Positions 25,321 through 35,114 of a stretch of 64,000 nt of DNA are shown piece after piece. A program made the translations under genes and the position numbers. The stretch is from Croceicoccus sediminis (GTDB lineage: Bacteria > Pseudomonadota > Alphaproteobacteria > Sphingomonadales > Sphingomonadaceae): positions 310,001 to 374,000 of the forward strand of contig NZ_SUNC01000004.1 of NCBI RefSeq assembly GCF_007570835.1, written 5' to 3'. The notes under the pieces were generated by a model. That model did not search any database. It worked only from the letters and a program-made list of their open reading frames with translations, and had not been told where the DNA came from. The number at the start of each line of letters is the position of its first letter. Position 1 is the stretch's first letter.

Positions 25321-26580
25321 TTACTTCAGCCAGTCCGGGACCTGTTCGGCCGCAAGGATCGTGGCCGGCTCGATGCGGTTGGCGACGACGCTAAACCTGT
25401 CCCCATTCACCAGCACTTCGGGCACCAGCGGACGGGAATTGTATGTGTTCGCCATCGTCGCGCCATAGGCCCCCGCCGTACGGAAGGCGACCAGATCGCC
25501 GGTCGTCACCGCGTCCATCTCACGGTTCTTGGCAAAGGTATCCGAACTTTCGCAGATCGGGCCGACGACGTTCGCGGTCATCGTCTCGCCATTCGGACAG
25601 ACGGCCACGCAATCGTGCCAGGCATCGTACATGGCCGGACGGGCGAGATCGTTCATCGCCGCGTCGACCACCACGAAGGGATTATTCGCGCCGCGCTTCA
25701 CGCGCACGACCTTGCTGACCAGCACGCCCGAATTGCCGGTGATGACGCGGCCCGGTTCGAACATGACGGTGACGTCCCAATCCTTCACGACTTCGGCCAC
25801 CATCGCGGCATAGTCGTCGGGACCGGGAAGCTGTTCGCCCACGCGGTAGGGCACGCCCAGACCGCCGCCCAGATCGACGTGCGTGATAGTGTGGCCCGCC
25901 GCGCGAAGGTCCGCCAGCAGCACGCCCATCTTGGTGAAAGCGGCACGGCTGGGGTCGAGGTTGGTGATCTGGCTGCCGATGTGAACCGCCAGACCCCGCA
26001 AGTTCATGCCCGGCAGCGCTGACAAGCGTGCGAAAATGTCCTTCGCGGCGAAATAGGGCACGCCAAACTTGTTGTCGGCCTTGCCGGTGCTGATCTTGTC
26101 GTGCGTCCCGGCATCGACGTCGGGATTGACGCGCAGAGCCGCAGTCGCGGTCAGGCCCTTTTCATGCGCGATGCGGGCAAGCTCGATGCCCTCTTCCTCG
26201 CTCTCAAGGTTGAACTGGCCGATGCCCGATTCCAGCGCCTCTGCCATTTCCTCGTCGGTCTTGCCGACACCGGAAAAGACGATGTCCGCGCCCGGAATGC
26301 CTGCAGCCAGCGCGCGGCGCGCCTCGCCGATCGAAACGACGTCCGCGCCGAAGCCTTCTTCCTTCAGCACGCGCAATACGGCGAGGTTCGGGTTCGATTT
26401 CACCGCAAAGGCGAAATGCGTGCTGGGCAGGATCGAAAGCGCCTCGCGAAACACGCGAGCATGGCGGCGCAGGGTCGCTTCGGAATAGACGTAGACGGGC
26501 GTGCCCACCGCTTCGGCAATTGTCGGCAGGGCCACGTCCTCGGCGTGGAGCACGCCGTTCTTTACCTGGAAATGGTCCAC
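25321..26580 (-). CDS. lysA: Diaminopimelate decarboxylase
   Basis: 419 residues, fold-type III PLP enzyme producing lysine from meso-diaminopimelate. PLP lysine in HFAFAVKSNPNLAVL; HIGSQI; VDLGGGLGVPY; EPGRVITGNSG; and the CESSDTF and AGAYGATMANTYNSRP segments near the C-terminus provide substrate contacts. The start is GTG at 26580 (VDHFQVKNG), one nt after the stop of the small lipoprotein gene; the longer frame upstream overlaps that gene and is not used. Part of argH-lipoprotein-lysA, a common alphaproteobacterial arrangement. Confidence 0.95.
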   Translation of the reverse strand: MDHFQVKNGVLHAEDVALPTIAEAVGTPVYVYSEATLRRHARVFREALSILPSTHFAFAVKSNPNLAVLRVLKEEGFGADVVSIGEARRALAAGIPGADIVFSGVGKTDEEMAEALESGIGQFNLESEEEGIELARIAHEKGLTATAALRVNPDVDAGTHDKISTGKADNKFGVPYFAAKDIFARLSALPGMNLRGLAVHIGSQITNLDPSRAAFTKMGVLLADLRAAGHTITHVDLGGGLGVPYRVGEQLPGPDDYAAMVAEVVKDWDVTVMFEPGRVITGNSGVLVSKVVRVKRGANNPFVVVDAAMNDLARPAMYDAWHDCVAVCPNGETMTANVVGPICESSDTFAKNREMDAVTTGDLVAFRTAGAYGATMANTYNSRPLVPEVLVNGDRFSVVANRIEPATILAAEQVPDWLK

Positions 26581-26581
26581 G

Positions 26582-26833
26582 TCAGCCCTCCGGCGGCAGG
26601 TCGAAGGGGTCCTGCTCCCGCTCTTCCGAACGGGTGCGCAGTTCCACGCTGCGTTCAGGCGCAGCCTGCGCGGGACGTTCCAGCAGGTCGTCGGCATCGG
26701 GCTGCGTATCGGCGCCATAGGGCGTCGGCGGCAGCGAAGCACCTTCGACGGGGCGCAAGTCGGTTTCGCGCGCGCACCCAGACAGGGCCAGCACTGCCAG
26801 CGCGCTGCCGATGATGGCGTTACGGATCGTCAT
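26582..26833 (-). CDS. Small lipoprotein between argH and lysA
   Basis: 83 residues: [20 protein letters not shown] with lipobox LSGC (Cys20), then an unstructured acidic, proline-rich stretch ([30 protein letters not shown]) ending DPFDLPPEG. Corresponds to the LptM-like short lipoprotein often found just upstream of lysA in proteobacteria (YifL-type); the ALSGC box and Leu/Pro tail fit, and LptM is reported to help LptD maturation in E. coli. Assignment to that family is by position and shape only. ATGA overlap with argH; TGA-C-GTG junction with lysA. Confidence 0.75.
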   Translation of the reverse strand: MTIRNAIIGSALAVLALSGCARETDLRPVEGASLPPTPYGADTQPDADDLLERPAQAAPERSVELRTRSEEREQDPFDLPPEG

Positions 26834-28260
26834 GCGCCCTGCTCCATTCCCAGAACCTTGCGGGCCTCTGCCACGCGCTTTGCGACTTCGGACGGAGCGG
26901 TGCCGCCATGGCTGCACCGCGCGGCGACCGATGCCTCGACCGAAAGGGCATCATAGACCCGTTCGTCGATCCGCGCATCGATGGCTTTCAATTCGTCCAT
27001 CGCAAGCTGGTCGAGTGCGACGCCCTTGCTTTCGGCAAGCTTGACCGCAGCGCCGGTGATGTGATGCGCCTCGCGGAACGGAATGTCCGCCTGTCGGACC
27101 AGCCAGTCGGCCAAATCGGTCGCGGTGGCATAGCCTAGTTCGGCGGCCTGACGCATCCGGTCCGTCTTGAACGTCGCGTCGGCGACCATGCCGGTCATCG
27201 CCGCGATCGACAGCGCCAGCAGCGATGCCGCCTCGAACACCGGCGGCTTGTCGTCCTGCATGTCCTTCGAATAGGCGAGCGGCAGCCCCTTCATCGTGAC
27301 CATCAGGCTGGTCAGGCATCCGACGATCCGCCCCGCATGGCCGCGCACCAGTTCGGCCGCGTCGGGGTTCTTCTTCTGCGGCATGATCGAGCTGCCGGTA
27401 GACAGCGTATCGGGCATCCGCACGAAGCCGAAGGGCTGACTGGCCCAGATGATCATTTCTTCGGCCAGACGCGAAAGGTGCAGCGAACATTGCGCCGCGG
27501 CCTGCAGGTAATCCAGTGCGAAATCACGGTCCGACACGGCATCTAGGCTGTTGTCGGTCGGCTTGTCGAAGCCCAGCTCGCCTGCGGTGCTGTCACGGTC
27601 CAGCGGGAAACCTGTACCCGCCAGCGCCGCACTGCCCAGCGGGCATTCGTTCATGCGCGTGCGGGCATCGGCAAAGCGCGAACGGTCGCGGCGGAACATC
27701 TCGTAATAGGCCATGAGATGATGGCCCAGCGTCACCGGCTGCGCGGTCTGAAGGTGGGTAAATCCGGGCATGATGCTGTCGGCGTTCTCACCCGCCCGCG
27801 TTACCAGCGCCCGCTGCAAGGCCAGCAGCCCCGCATCCGCCTGATCCATCGCGTCGCGCACCCAGAGGCGGAAATCGGTCGCCACCTGGTCGTTGCGGCT
27901 GCGCGCGGTGTGCAAGCGCCCGGCCGCAGCGCCGATCAGCTGGGTCAAGCGATCCTCGGTCACCATGTGGATGTCTTCGAGGTCCCAGTTTTCGGGAACC
28001 CCGTTAGCTTCATATTCGGCAGCGACCTGATCGAGCCCGTCCGAAATCAGCTTCATGTCGTCTGCCGACACGATACCCTGCTTGCCCAGCATCGCGACAT
28101 GGGCCTTGCTGGCGGCGATGTCCTGTCGCCACATGGCCTTGTCGAAGGGTATGGAGGCGTTTATCTCGCGCATGATCGCGGACGGTCCTTCGGCGAAACG
28201 TCCGCCCCACATCTGGTTCGCCTGACCGCCGCCTGCACCGGAGCCCGAATTGCCCGTCAT
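26830..28260 (-). CDS. argH: Argininosuccinate lyase
   Basis: 476 residues; it splits argininosuccinate into arginine and fumarate. Fumarase-superfamily signature [12 protein letters not shown], plus [23 protein letters not shown], and [18 protein letters not shown] are intact. The start is not certain: ATG 28260 gives a glycine-rich leader ([12 protein letters not shown]) and overlaps the divergent tlpA-like gene by 11 bp; ATG 28212 starts exactly at MWGGRF and has AGG eight nt upstream. The first of three coupled genes argH-lipoprotein-lysA. Confidence 0.95.
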   Translation of the reverse strand: MTGNSGSGAGGGQANQMWGGRFAEGPSAIMREINASIPFDKAMWRQDIAASKAHVAMLGKQGIVSADDMKLISDGLDQVAAEYEANGVPENWDLEDIHMVTEDRLTQLIGAAAGRLHTARSRNDQVATDFRLWVRDAMDQADAGLLALQRALVTRAGENADSIMPGFTHLQTAQPVTLGHHLMAYYEMFRRDRSRFADARTRMNECPLGSAALAGTGFPLDRDSTAGELGFDKPTDNSLDAVSDRDFALDYLQAAAQCSLHLSRLAEEMIIWASQPFGFVRMPDTLSTGSSIMPQKKNPDAAELVRGHAGRIVGCLTSLMVTMKGLPLAYSKDMQDDKPPVFEAASLLALSIAAMTGMVADATFKTDRMRQAAELGYATATDLADWLVRQADIPFREAHHITGAAVKLAESKGVALDQLAMDELKAIDARIDERVYDALSVEASVAARCSHGGTAPSEVAKRVAEARKVLGMEQGA

Positions 28261-28867
28261 CGAAATAAACCCGTCCTTCAAGTTTTTCGCCGGAATCGCG
28301 CTGGCCTGCACCGTACCGGCAATCGCCGCGTGCGATAGGCAAAGCGAGGCTCCGGAGCAACCTGAAGCATCAGCCAAAGCAGAAGCGAACGCGGCGCAAG
28401 GCGGCGAGAGCGAGTTCAACGGCACGCTCGACATTTCCACACGCGGTCAGGAAATGCCCGATCTTACCATTACGCTGCCCGACGGGACTTCGAAGAAAAT
28501 AAGCGATTTCAAGGGTAAACCGTTGCTTGTGAACCTGTGGGCGACGTGGTGCGGACCGTGCGTGCTGGAAATGCCGATGCTGGACGAACTGGCCGGTCGC
28601 TATCCCGACAAGCTGAAAGTCATCGTCGTTTCGCAAGACATGGACGGGGCCGAAACGGTCGAGCCGTGGTTCGCGGAGAAAGATTTCGCCAATCTGGAGC
28701 CGTGGCTGGACCCGAACAACGACCTGGGTTTTTCCTACGCCACCGGGATGTTGCCCACGACCGTGCTTTACGATGCCGACGGCAAGGAAGTCTGGCGCAT
28801 GATCGGCGGGCACGACTGGTCCGGCGCGCGGACCGAGGCGATGCTGGCGGACACGATCGGAGGCTGA
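28250..28867 (+). CDS. TlpA/ResA-like thioredoxin lipoprotein
   Basis: 205 residues with a membrane-targeting N-terminus ([20 protein letters not shown], lipobox IAAC, Cys28), a variable charged linker, and a thioredoxin domain with active site WATWCGPC (residues about 98-105), and cis-Pro segment MLPTTVLYD. Such proteins reduce disulfides in the periplasm, often for cytochrome c maturation or copper-site assembly. The only in-frame start candidate is TTG 28250, with GGAG six nt upstream; an in-frame stop lies at 28223. It is divergent from argH with overlapping 5' ends and convergent with the response regulator gene (6 nt between stops). Confidence 0.88.
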   Translation: MPVIEINPSFKFFAGIALACTVPAIAACDRQSEAPEQPEASAKAEANAAQGGESEFNGTLDISTRGQEMPDLTITLPDGTSKKISDFKGKPLLVNLWATWCGPCVLEMPMLDELAGRYPDKLKVIVVSQDMDGAETVEPWFAEKDFANLEPWLDPNNDLGFSYATGMLPTTVLYDADGKEVWRMIGGHDWSGARTEAMLADTIGG

Positions 28868-28873
28868 GCCCCC

Positions 28874-29512
28874 TTATGCCCCTGCGGGCGGGACTGCCGC
28901 GTCGAGCTCCTTGGCGATCAGCACGGCCTGCGTGCGGTTCACGACGCCCAGGCGGCGGAAGATCGCGGTCATGTGCGCTTTCACCGTCGCTTCGGAAATG
29001 TCCATTTCGTGGGCGATCTGCTTGTTCAGCTTGCCTTCGGAAACCAGCGTCAAAATGCGGCGCTGCGCCGGGGTCAGGCGGGCCAGCTTTTCTAGGTTGC
29101 TGGCATCCTGCTCGGTCACCTCACCCTCTTCGGGAAACCAGTAGTCCCCTTCGGCCACGGCGGTCAGTGCCTCTCTCATCAAGGGTAGCGGCGCGCTTTT
29201 CGGGATGAAGGCGGCGGCACCCAGTTCGCGGGCGCCGCGCCTTACTTTCGCGTCCTCGCTGGCGGACACGATGACGATGGGAACGGCCGGAAAGTCCTGG
29301 CGGAAGGCCATCAACGTCTGCAGCCCGGCGCTGTCCGCCATGTGCAGGTCCAGCGTCAGCAGCTCGACATCGCCTCGGCCCACCTCGGCGCGGGCAGAGG
29401 CGGCGTCGGCCACCTCCACCACGTCGCGGCCCGGCCACGATTGTTCGACACATCCGCGCACCGCTGCACGCAGCAGCGGATGGTCATCGGCGATTACGAT
29501 CCGCCCGGTCAT
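28874..29512 (-). CDS. NarL/FixJ-type response regulator
   Basis: 212 residues. Receiver domain: acidic pair in IVIADDHPLL, phosphoacceptor Asp in LLTLDLHMADS, SAS and IPKSAP with the conserved Lys. C-terminal LuxR HTH: LTPAQRRILTLVSEGKLNKQIAHEMDISEATVKAHMTAIFRRL. Start at MTGRIVIADD (29512). It lies 57 nt downstream of acs on the same strand. LuxR-type regulators beside acs control acetyl-CoA synthetase in several proteobacteria, so regulation of acs and the neighbouring porin/prpE is a reasonable guess. No sensor kinase is encoded nearby. Confidence 0.9.
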   Translation of the reverse strand: MTGRIVIADDHPLLRAAVRGCVEQSWPGRDVVEVADAASARAEVGRGDVELLTLDLHMADSAGLQTLMAFRQDFPAVPIVIVSASEDAKVRRGARELGAAAFIPKSAPLPLMREALTAVAEGDYWFPEEGEVTEQDASNLEKLARLTPAQRRILTLVSEGKLNKQIAHEMDISEATVKAHMTAIFRRLGVVNRTQAVLIAKELDAAVPPAGA

Positions 29513-29569
29513 TTCCTTCCCCCCCACGATCAGGCCCTCTCCCAAGGACTGTCGACAACGCCTAAAAAC

Positions 29570-31522
29570 CTATCGGTTCAGGCGGCCTTCGATAAGCCCG
29601 TCGACCAGGCTCGGGTCGGCAAGCGTGGACGTGTCGCCCAGCGAACCGAAGTCGTTCTCCGCGATCTTGCGCAAGATGCGGCGCATGATCTTGCCCGAAC
29701 GGGTCTTGGGCAGGCCCGGCGTGAACTGGATGTGGTCGGGCGATGCGATGGGTCCGATTTCGGTGCGGACCCAGTTGCGCAGCACCTTGGCCAGCTCATC
29801 GTCAGGTTCCACGCCCGCGTTCAAGGTGACATAGCAGTAGATGCCCTGCCCCTTGATATCGTGCGGGAAGCCGACGACCGCCGATTCGGCGACCAGTTCG
29901 TGCAGGACCAGCGCGCTTTCGACCTCTGCCGTGCCCATGCGGTGGCCGGACACGTTGATGACGTCGTCGACGCGGCCCGTGATCCAGTAATAGTCGTCCG
30001 CATCGCGGCGGCAGCCATCGCCGGTGAAATACTTGCCCTTGTAGGTGGCGAAGTAGGTCTGGATGAAGCGGTCGTGGTCGCCATAGACGGTGCGCGCCTG
30101 TCCGGGCCAGCTGCGCGTGATGCACAGGTTCCCCTCGGTCGCGCCGTCCAGCACGTTGCCGTCGTTGTCGACCAGCTGCGGGCAGATGCCGAAGAACGGC
30201 TTGCCCGCGCTGCCCGGCTTCATCGCATGTGCGCCGGGAAGCGTGGTGATCATGTGGCCACCCGTTTCCGTCTGCCACCAGGTGTCGACGATCGGGCACT
30301 CGCCGTGTCCGACCTGTTCGTAATACCAGCGCCATGCCTCGGGGTTGATGGGCTCGCCCACCGTGCCCAGCAGGCGCAGCGAGGACAGGTCATGCTTCTT
30401 CACGTGGGCATCGCCTTCGCGCATCAGGGCGCGAATCGCGGTGGGCGCAGTGTAGAAGATGTTGACCTTGTGCTTGTCGCAGACCGCCCAGAACCGGTCA
30501 TGGTCGGGATAGTTGGGCACGCCTTCGAACATCAGCGCGGTGGCCCCTGCCTGAAGCGGGCCATAGACGATGTAGCTGTGACCCGTGACCCAGCCGATGT
30601 CCGCGGTGCACCAGTAGATTTCGCCGGGGCGGTAATCGAACGTGTAGCGGAAGGTCGTTTCGGTCCACACGGCATAACCGCCGATAGTATGGACGACGCC
30701 CTTCGGCTTGCCCGTCGAACCGGAGGTGTAGAGGATGAACAGCGGGTCTTCCGCGTTCATCGCCTCGGGCGCGCATTCGGTGTCCACGCCTTGCGAAAAC
30801 TCATGATACCAGTGATCGCGGCCCTCGGTCATGTTCACGTCGCCGCCAGTGTGGCGCACGACCAGCACCGATTTGACGGCGACCTTCTTCAGCGCCTCGT
30901 CGACATTGCCCTTTAGCGGCACGCGCTTGGATCCGCGCAGACCTTCATCAGCGCAGATGACGTAGTCGGACTGGCAATCCTCGATGCGGCCGGCGATGGC
31001 GTCGGGCGAAAAGCCGCCGAAGACGACCGAGTGGACCGCGCCGATACGGGCACAGGCCAGCATGGCCACCGCGCCTTCGGGGATCATCGGCATGTAGATC
31101 GTGACGCGGTCGCCCTTCTTCACGCCCATCTTCTTCAGCGTGTTGGCCATCTTGATCACGTCGGCCAGCAGGTCGGCGTAAGTGATCTTGCGGTCGGGGG
31201 TGTCGGGGCTGTCGGGTTCGAAGATCAGCGCGACGGTATCGCCCTTGCCCGCCGCGACGTGGCGGTCCAGCGCATTGGCGCAGATGTTCAGCTTGCCATC
31301 GGTGAACCACTTGATGTCGACCGGATCGAACGACCAGTCGGCGACTTTCGTGGGCTTCTCGATCCAGTCGAGCCGCTCTGCCTGTTCCATCCAGAATCCG
31401 TCCGGATCATCGACCGATCGGGCATACATCTGGTTGTACTGTTCCAGCGTGCACGAAGTGCCTTCTTTTGCACTGGCGGGAACGGCGACGACGTCACCTT
31501 GGCGTTCGATTGTTTCCTGCAT
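29570..31522 (-). CDS. acs: Acetyl-CoA synthetase
   Basis: 650 residues, full length. It activates acetate to acetyl-CoA through acetyl-AMP. AMP-binding core [59 protein letters not shown], and the C-terminal [11 protein letters not shown] whose Lys is the site of inhibitory acetylation in Acs enzymes. ATG 31522 with GGGGGAG just upstream; the much longer frame reaching 32335 is an antisense artefact over the porin gene. Divergent from the porin gene across 189 bp. Confidence 0.97.
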   Translation of the reverse strand: MQETIERQGDVVAVPASAKEGTSCTLEQYNQMYARSVDDPDGFWMEQAERLDWIEKPTKVADWSFDPVDIKWFTDGKLNICANALDRHVAAGKGDTVALIFEPDSPDTPDRKITYADLLADVIKMANTLKKMGVKKGDRVTIYMPMIPEGAVAMLACARIGAVHSVVFGGFSPDAIAGRIEDCQSDYVICADEGLRGSKRVPLKGNVDEALKKVAVKSVLVVRHTGGDVNMTEGRDHWYHEFSQGVDTECAPEAMNAEDPLFILYTSGSTGKPKGVVHTIGGYAVWTETTFRYTFDYRPGEIYWCTADIGWVTGHSYIVYGPLQAGATALMFEGVPNYPDHDRFWAVCDKHKVNIFYTAPTAIRALMREGDAHVKKHDLSSLRLLGTVGEPINPEAWRWYYEQVGHGECPIVDTWWQTETGGHMITTLPGAHAMKPGSAGKPFFGICPQLVDNDGNVLDGATEGNLCITRSWPGQARTVYGDHDRFIQTYFATYKGKYFTGDGCRRDADDYYWITGRVDDVINVSGHRMGTAEVESALVLHELVAESAVVGFPHDIKGQGIYCYVTLNAGVEPDDELAKVLRNWVRTEIGPIASPDHIQFTPGLPKTRSGKIMRRILRKIAENDFGSLGDTSTLADPSLVDGLIEGRLNR

Positions 31523-31711
31523 GCTACTCCCCCGAATTCGAGTGTTGTCCGATAATTTCGTTGCAACCGCGAAAAACACGCATTCCCTAGCGTCTCGCGG
31601 CCGTTCGCGCTTCTCGACCTTAGTCTTATAGACGTATTGCCGATAGAGCGACCCACCCAAAACTGCGACCTCTTGCGCCACATCCACGACAGATGGGGAG
31701 GGGAATTCCTG

Positions 31712-33118
31712 ATGTACACGAATACGTCTGGCAAAGTGTTGCGTCGTTCCATTGCCGCGGGCCTCCTGGCCGCCACGGCACTGGCACCGGCCGCAGCCCA
31801 TGCGCAAGCTTCGGTAGAGGACCGGCTCGACAAGCTGGAGGCCATGATCATGGCGCTCGAGGCGCGGATGGATGCGCAGCAGAACGCACCCGCCGATCCG
31901 CAGACTCAGGCTGCCGTCACAGAAATGCGCGCCGCCGTTGCTGAAACGCGCGCCGTGGCGGCAAGACAGGGCGAGCTTGAAACCCGCGTCGCGGCGGTCG
32001 AAACCTCGGACAAGTCCGGCTTCCACATCGGCGATACGCAAGTTACCATCGGCGGTTACGTCAAGATGGACGCGATCACCGCGCGCACCAGCGCGGGGCA
32101 ACTGGGCGGCGACACGTTCCTGCGCGACTTCCTGATACCGAGCGTCGTGCCCGTGGGCGACGGCGCCGGTTCGGGGTGGGACACCGATTTCAACGCCCGC
32201 CAGAGCCGCGTGGCCATCAAGACCGCGACCCCGGTTGCGGGCAAGACGCTGGGCACGACGCTGGAAATGGACTTCATGGTCACCAGCGGCGGGGACGAGC
32301 GCATCACCAATTCCTACACCCCGCGCCTGCGCCATGCCTTCGTCACTTACGACGGATGGACCATCGGCCAGACCTGGGGCACGTTCTTCAACGTGGGCGC
32401 CCTGCCCGACACGCTGGACTTCATCGGCACCACGCCGGGCACGGTCTTCGTGCGTCAGCCGCTGGTCCGTTATACCACCAAAAGCGGGCTTTCCATCGCG
32501 GTCGAACAGCCCGAAACGACTGTCACCACCGCCACTGGCGGCCGCGTGACACCGGGTGACGATGCCCTGCCCGATGTCGTCCTGCGCTTCGACAAGAAAG
32601 CCGGGAAAAGTGCGTTCTCCATCGCCGCGATCGGGCGCCAGCTGAAAGTGTCGAACGACGACTTCGGCCTCGGCAGCGACAGCACGCTGGGTTACGGCGT
32701 ATCAGTGTCGGGCAAGATCGGCATCGGCGAGAAGGACGACTTCCGCTTCATGGTGAACGCGGGCGAAGGGCTTGGCCGGTACATCGGGCTCAACATCGTC
32801 AACGATGCCGCGATCGATCCGGTCACCGGCGATCTCGATGCCATCGCGAGCTATTCCGGATTTGCCGCCTATCGCCACGTCTGGGGCGACAAACTGCGGT
32901 CCACTATCGCGGGCAGCTATTTCAAGGCGGACAACCCCGTCGCGCTGACATCCGCATCGCCGACCGACACGGTGTGGAACGCGCTGGCCAACGTTATCTA
33001 TACGCCCGTTCCGAAACTCGATCTGGGCGTGGAATACATGTACGTCGAACGCGAAAACGAGGCCGGTCTCGACGGCAACCTTCAGAAAGTGCAGGTTTCC
33101 GCCAAATACAGCTTCTAG
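31712..33118 (+). CDS. DcaP-like outer membrane porin
   Basis: 468 residues: signal peptide ([21 protein letters not shown]), an N-terminal coiled coil ([21 protein letters not shown] and on to about residue 95, heptad-like Leu/Ile), then a beta-barrel beginning [18 protein letters not shown] and ending [10 protein letters not shown] with the terminal Phe. This layout is the DcaP family of trimeric porins that take up small carboxylic acids. Placed between acs and prpE, it likely admits short-chain or dicarboxylic acids; substrate is inferred from context. AGGGGA seven nt before the ATG. Confidence 0.88.
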   Translation: MYTNTSGKVLRRSIAAGLLAATALAPAAAHAQASVEDRLDKLEAMIMALEARMDAQQNAPADPQTQAAVTEMRAAVAETRAVAARQGELETRVAAVETSDKSGFHIGDTQVTIGGYVKMDAITARTSAGQLGGDTFLRDFLIPSVVPVGDGAGSGWDTDFNARQSRVAIKTATPVAGKTLGTTLEMDFMVTSGGDERITNSYTPRLRHAFVTYDGWTIGQTWGTFFNVGALPDTLDFIGTTPGTVFVRQPLVRYTTKSGLSIAVEQPETTVTTATGGRVTPGDDALPDVVLRFDKKAGKSAFSIAAIGRQLKVSNDDFGLGSDSTLGYGVSVSGKIGIGEKDDFRFMVNAGEGLGRYIGLNIVNDAAIDPVTGDLDAIASYSGFAAYRHVWGDKLRSTIAGSYFKADNPVALTSASPTDTVWNALANVIYTPVPKLDLGVEYMYVERENEAGLDGNLQKVQVSAKYSF

Positions 33119-33168
33119 CGCACTGTGGGACAAGCAGCGAAAGGCTGCCTGTGCCAGAATGATGGGCC

Positions 33169-33200
33169 ATGGGGCGTTCGCACGATTTGGGACGCCCCAT
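33169..33200 (+). terminator. Hairpin between the porin gene and prpE
   Basis: ATGGGGCGT (33169-33177) pairs perfectly with ACGCCCCAT (33192-33200) over a 14-nt loop. There is no T run. It can act as a partial terminator, mRNA stabiliser or attenuator ahead of prpE. Confidence 0.45.
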
Positions 33201-33239
33201 CGGCAATACCGATTGAACAGGTCTTGAGGGAGACACCGG

Positions 33240-35114
33240 GTGGCATACGAAAAGGCTTTCAAAACGGCGGACCGCGACCCGCAGGGGTTCTGGATGGACG
33301 TGGCGAAAACCCTGGAATGGAGCGAGGCGCCGACCATCGCCCATGACGAGGGCACCGACAGCTGGTTTCCCGATGGCAAGCTGAATACCTGCGCCAATGC
33401 GGTCGATCGCCATGTCGCGGCCGGGCGCGGATCGCAGGTTGCCGTGATCTACGAAAGCCCGATCACCGGCCGTTCGGCCAGCTTCACTTATGACGACCTG
33501 CTCGAACGCGTGTCGCGCACGGCCGGAATGCTGCGTGACGCAGGGGTAAAGGCGGGCGACCGTGTCGTGATCTACATGCCGATGGTGCCCGAAGCGCTGT
33601 TCGCCATGCTGGCCTGCGCCCGCATCGGGGCGATCCATTCGGTCGTCTTCGGCGGGTTCGCCGCCCCGGAACTGGCCAAGCGCATCGACGACTGCAAACC
33701 CGCCGCCATCATGTCGGCGTCCTGCGGGCTGGAGCCGGGGCGCACGATTGCCTACAAGCCGCTGCTCGACAAGGCGATCGAGCTATCCTCGCACAAGCCC
33801 GATGTTGCCATCATCCACCAGCGCGAGGAACTGCACGCCGACCTGGTGCCCAACCGCGACATCGACTGGCAGGCCGCCTACGACGCGGCATCGCCGACAG
33901 GTCCGGTGCCGGTGGCCAGCACCGATCCCCTCTACATCCTCTACACTTCGGGCACGACCGGCACGCCCAAGGGCGTGGTGCGCGACAACGGCGGACATGC
34001 CGCGGCGCTGGCATGGACGATGAAGAACATCTACGCGATCGATGCGGGGGACGTTTTCTGGGCCGCGTCTGACATCGGCTGGGTCGTGGGGCACAGCTAT
34101 ATCGTCTATGGCCCGCTGCTGGCCGGGGCGACGACGATCCTGTTCGAAGGCAAGCCCGTCGGCACGCCCGATGCCGGGATATTCTGGAACCTCGTCGACA
34201 AGCATCAGGTCAAGTCGCTGTTCACCGCGCCCACCGCGATCCGTGCCATTCGCCGCGCCGATCCCGACGGCGAGTTCATCGCGCATGCCAGCCTCGACAG
34301 CCTTAGCGCCCTGTTTCTTGCAGGCGAACGCGCCGATCCCGACACGCTGCTGTGGATCGCGGAAAAGCTGGGCAAGCCGGTGATCGACCACTGGTGGCAG
34401 ACCGAACTGGGCTGGCCCGCCATCGCCACGTGCTTCGGCCTTGGCGAAACACATATCAAGCCGGGCAGTGCAGGCCGCGCGGTTCCGGGCTATCGCTTCA
34501 AGGTCAAGGACGAAGCGGGCGAGGACGCGGCCCCCGGCAAGGTCGGCACCCTGCTGATCGAACAGCCGCTGCCGCCAGGTAATTTCCGCGCGCTTTGGAA
34601 CAACCCCGAAAAATTCGCATCGGGCTTTGTCGATTTTCCCGGCCACTACACCACCGGCGATGCCGGCATGATCGACGAGGATGGCTTCATCCACATCATG
34701 GGCCGCACCGACGATATCATCAACGTCGCCGGACACCGGTTGTCGACCGGGCAGATGGAAGAAGTCGTCGCCAATCACCCCGCGGTCGTCGAATGCGCCG
34801 TTGTCGGCGCGGCAGATGAACTGAAGGGCGAAATGGCGGTCGCCTTCGTCATCACGCGCGGCGGGACCGGCGATCTCGACGCGGTGAAAAAGGACATCGT
34901 ACGCACCATCCGTGAGGATATCGGCCCGATCGCGTCCCCGCGCGACGTATTCTTCGCCGATGCGCTGCCCAAGACCCGTTCGGGCAAAGTCCTGCGCAAC
35001 CTGCTTCGCGCGATCCTCAACGGTGACGAGATCGTGGTGCCCCAGACCATCGAGGACCCATCGGTCATCGACGGCTTGATCGAACTGGCCGCGCCTCAGC
35101 CTGCTCAGGGTTGA
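33240..35114 (+). CDS. prpE: Propionyl-CoA synthetase
   Basis: 624 residues, acyl-CoA synthetase of the PrpE clade (about 40% of the same motifs as acs: YTSGTTGTPKGVVRDNGGH, VIDHWWQTELGWP, YTTGDAGMIDEDGFIHIMGRTDDIINVAGHRLSTG, TRSGKVLRNLLR). The GVVRDNGGHA and WWQTELGWPA variants are those of propionate rather than acetate enzymes. GTG start at 33240 with GAGGGAGA upstream. Its 3' end overlaps the convergent DUF2339 gene by 10 bp. Other prp genes (methylcitrate cycle) are not in the window. Confidence 0.92.
   Translation: MAYEKAFKTADRDPQGFWMDVAKTLEWSEAPTIAHDEGTDSWFPDGKLNTCANAVDRHVAAGRGSQVAVIYESPITGRSASFTYDDLLERVSRTAGMLRDAGVKAGDRVVIYMPMVPEALFAMLACARIGAIHSVVFGGFAAPELAKRIDDCKPAAIMSASCGLEPGRTIAYKPLLDKAIELSSHKPDVAIIHQREELHADLVPNRDIDWQAAYDAASPTGPVPVASTDPLYILYTSGTTGTPKGVVRDNGGHAAALAWTMKNIYAIDAGDVFWAASDIGWVVGHSYIVYGPLLAGATTILFEGKPVGTPDAGIFWNLVDKHQVKSLFTAPTAIRAIRRADPDGEFIAHASLDSLSALFLAGERADPDTLLWIAEKLGKPVIDHWWQTELGWPAIATCFGLGETHIKPGSAGRAVPGYRFKVKDEAGEDAAPGKVGTLLIEQPLPPGNFRALWNNPEKFASGFVDFPGHYTTGDAGMIDEDGFIHIMGRTDDIINVAGHRLSTGQMEEVVANHPAVVECAVVGAADELKGEMAVAFVITRGGTGDLDAVKKDIVRTIREDIGPIASPRDVFFADALPKTRSGKVLRNLLRAILNGDEIVVPQTIEDPSVIDGLIELAAPQPAQG

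Noticed and set aside
29342-30916. 524-codon frame antisense to acs
   Set aside because: Shadow of a highly conserved gene; no family similarity seen.
31523-32335. N-terminal extension of the acs frame across the porin gene
   Set aside because: The conserved Acs start MQETIERQ with a ribosome site is at 31522; the extension is antisense to the porin signal peptide and barrel.
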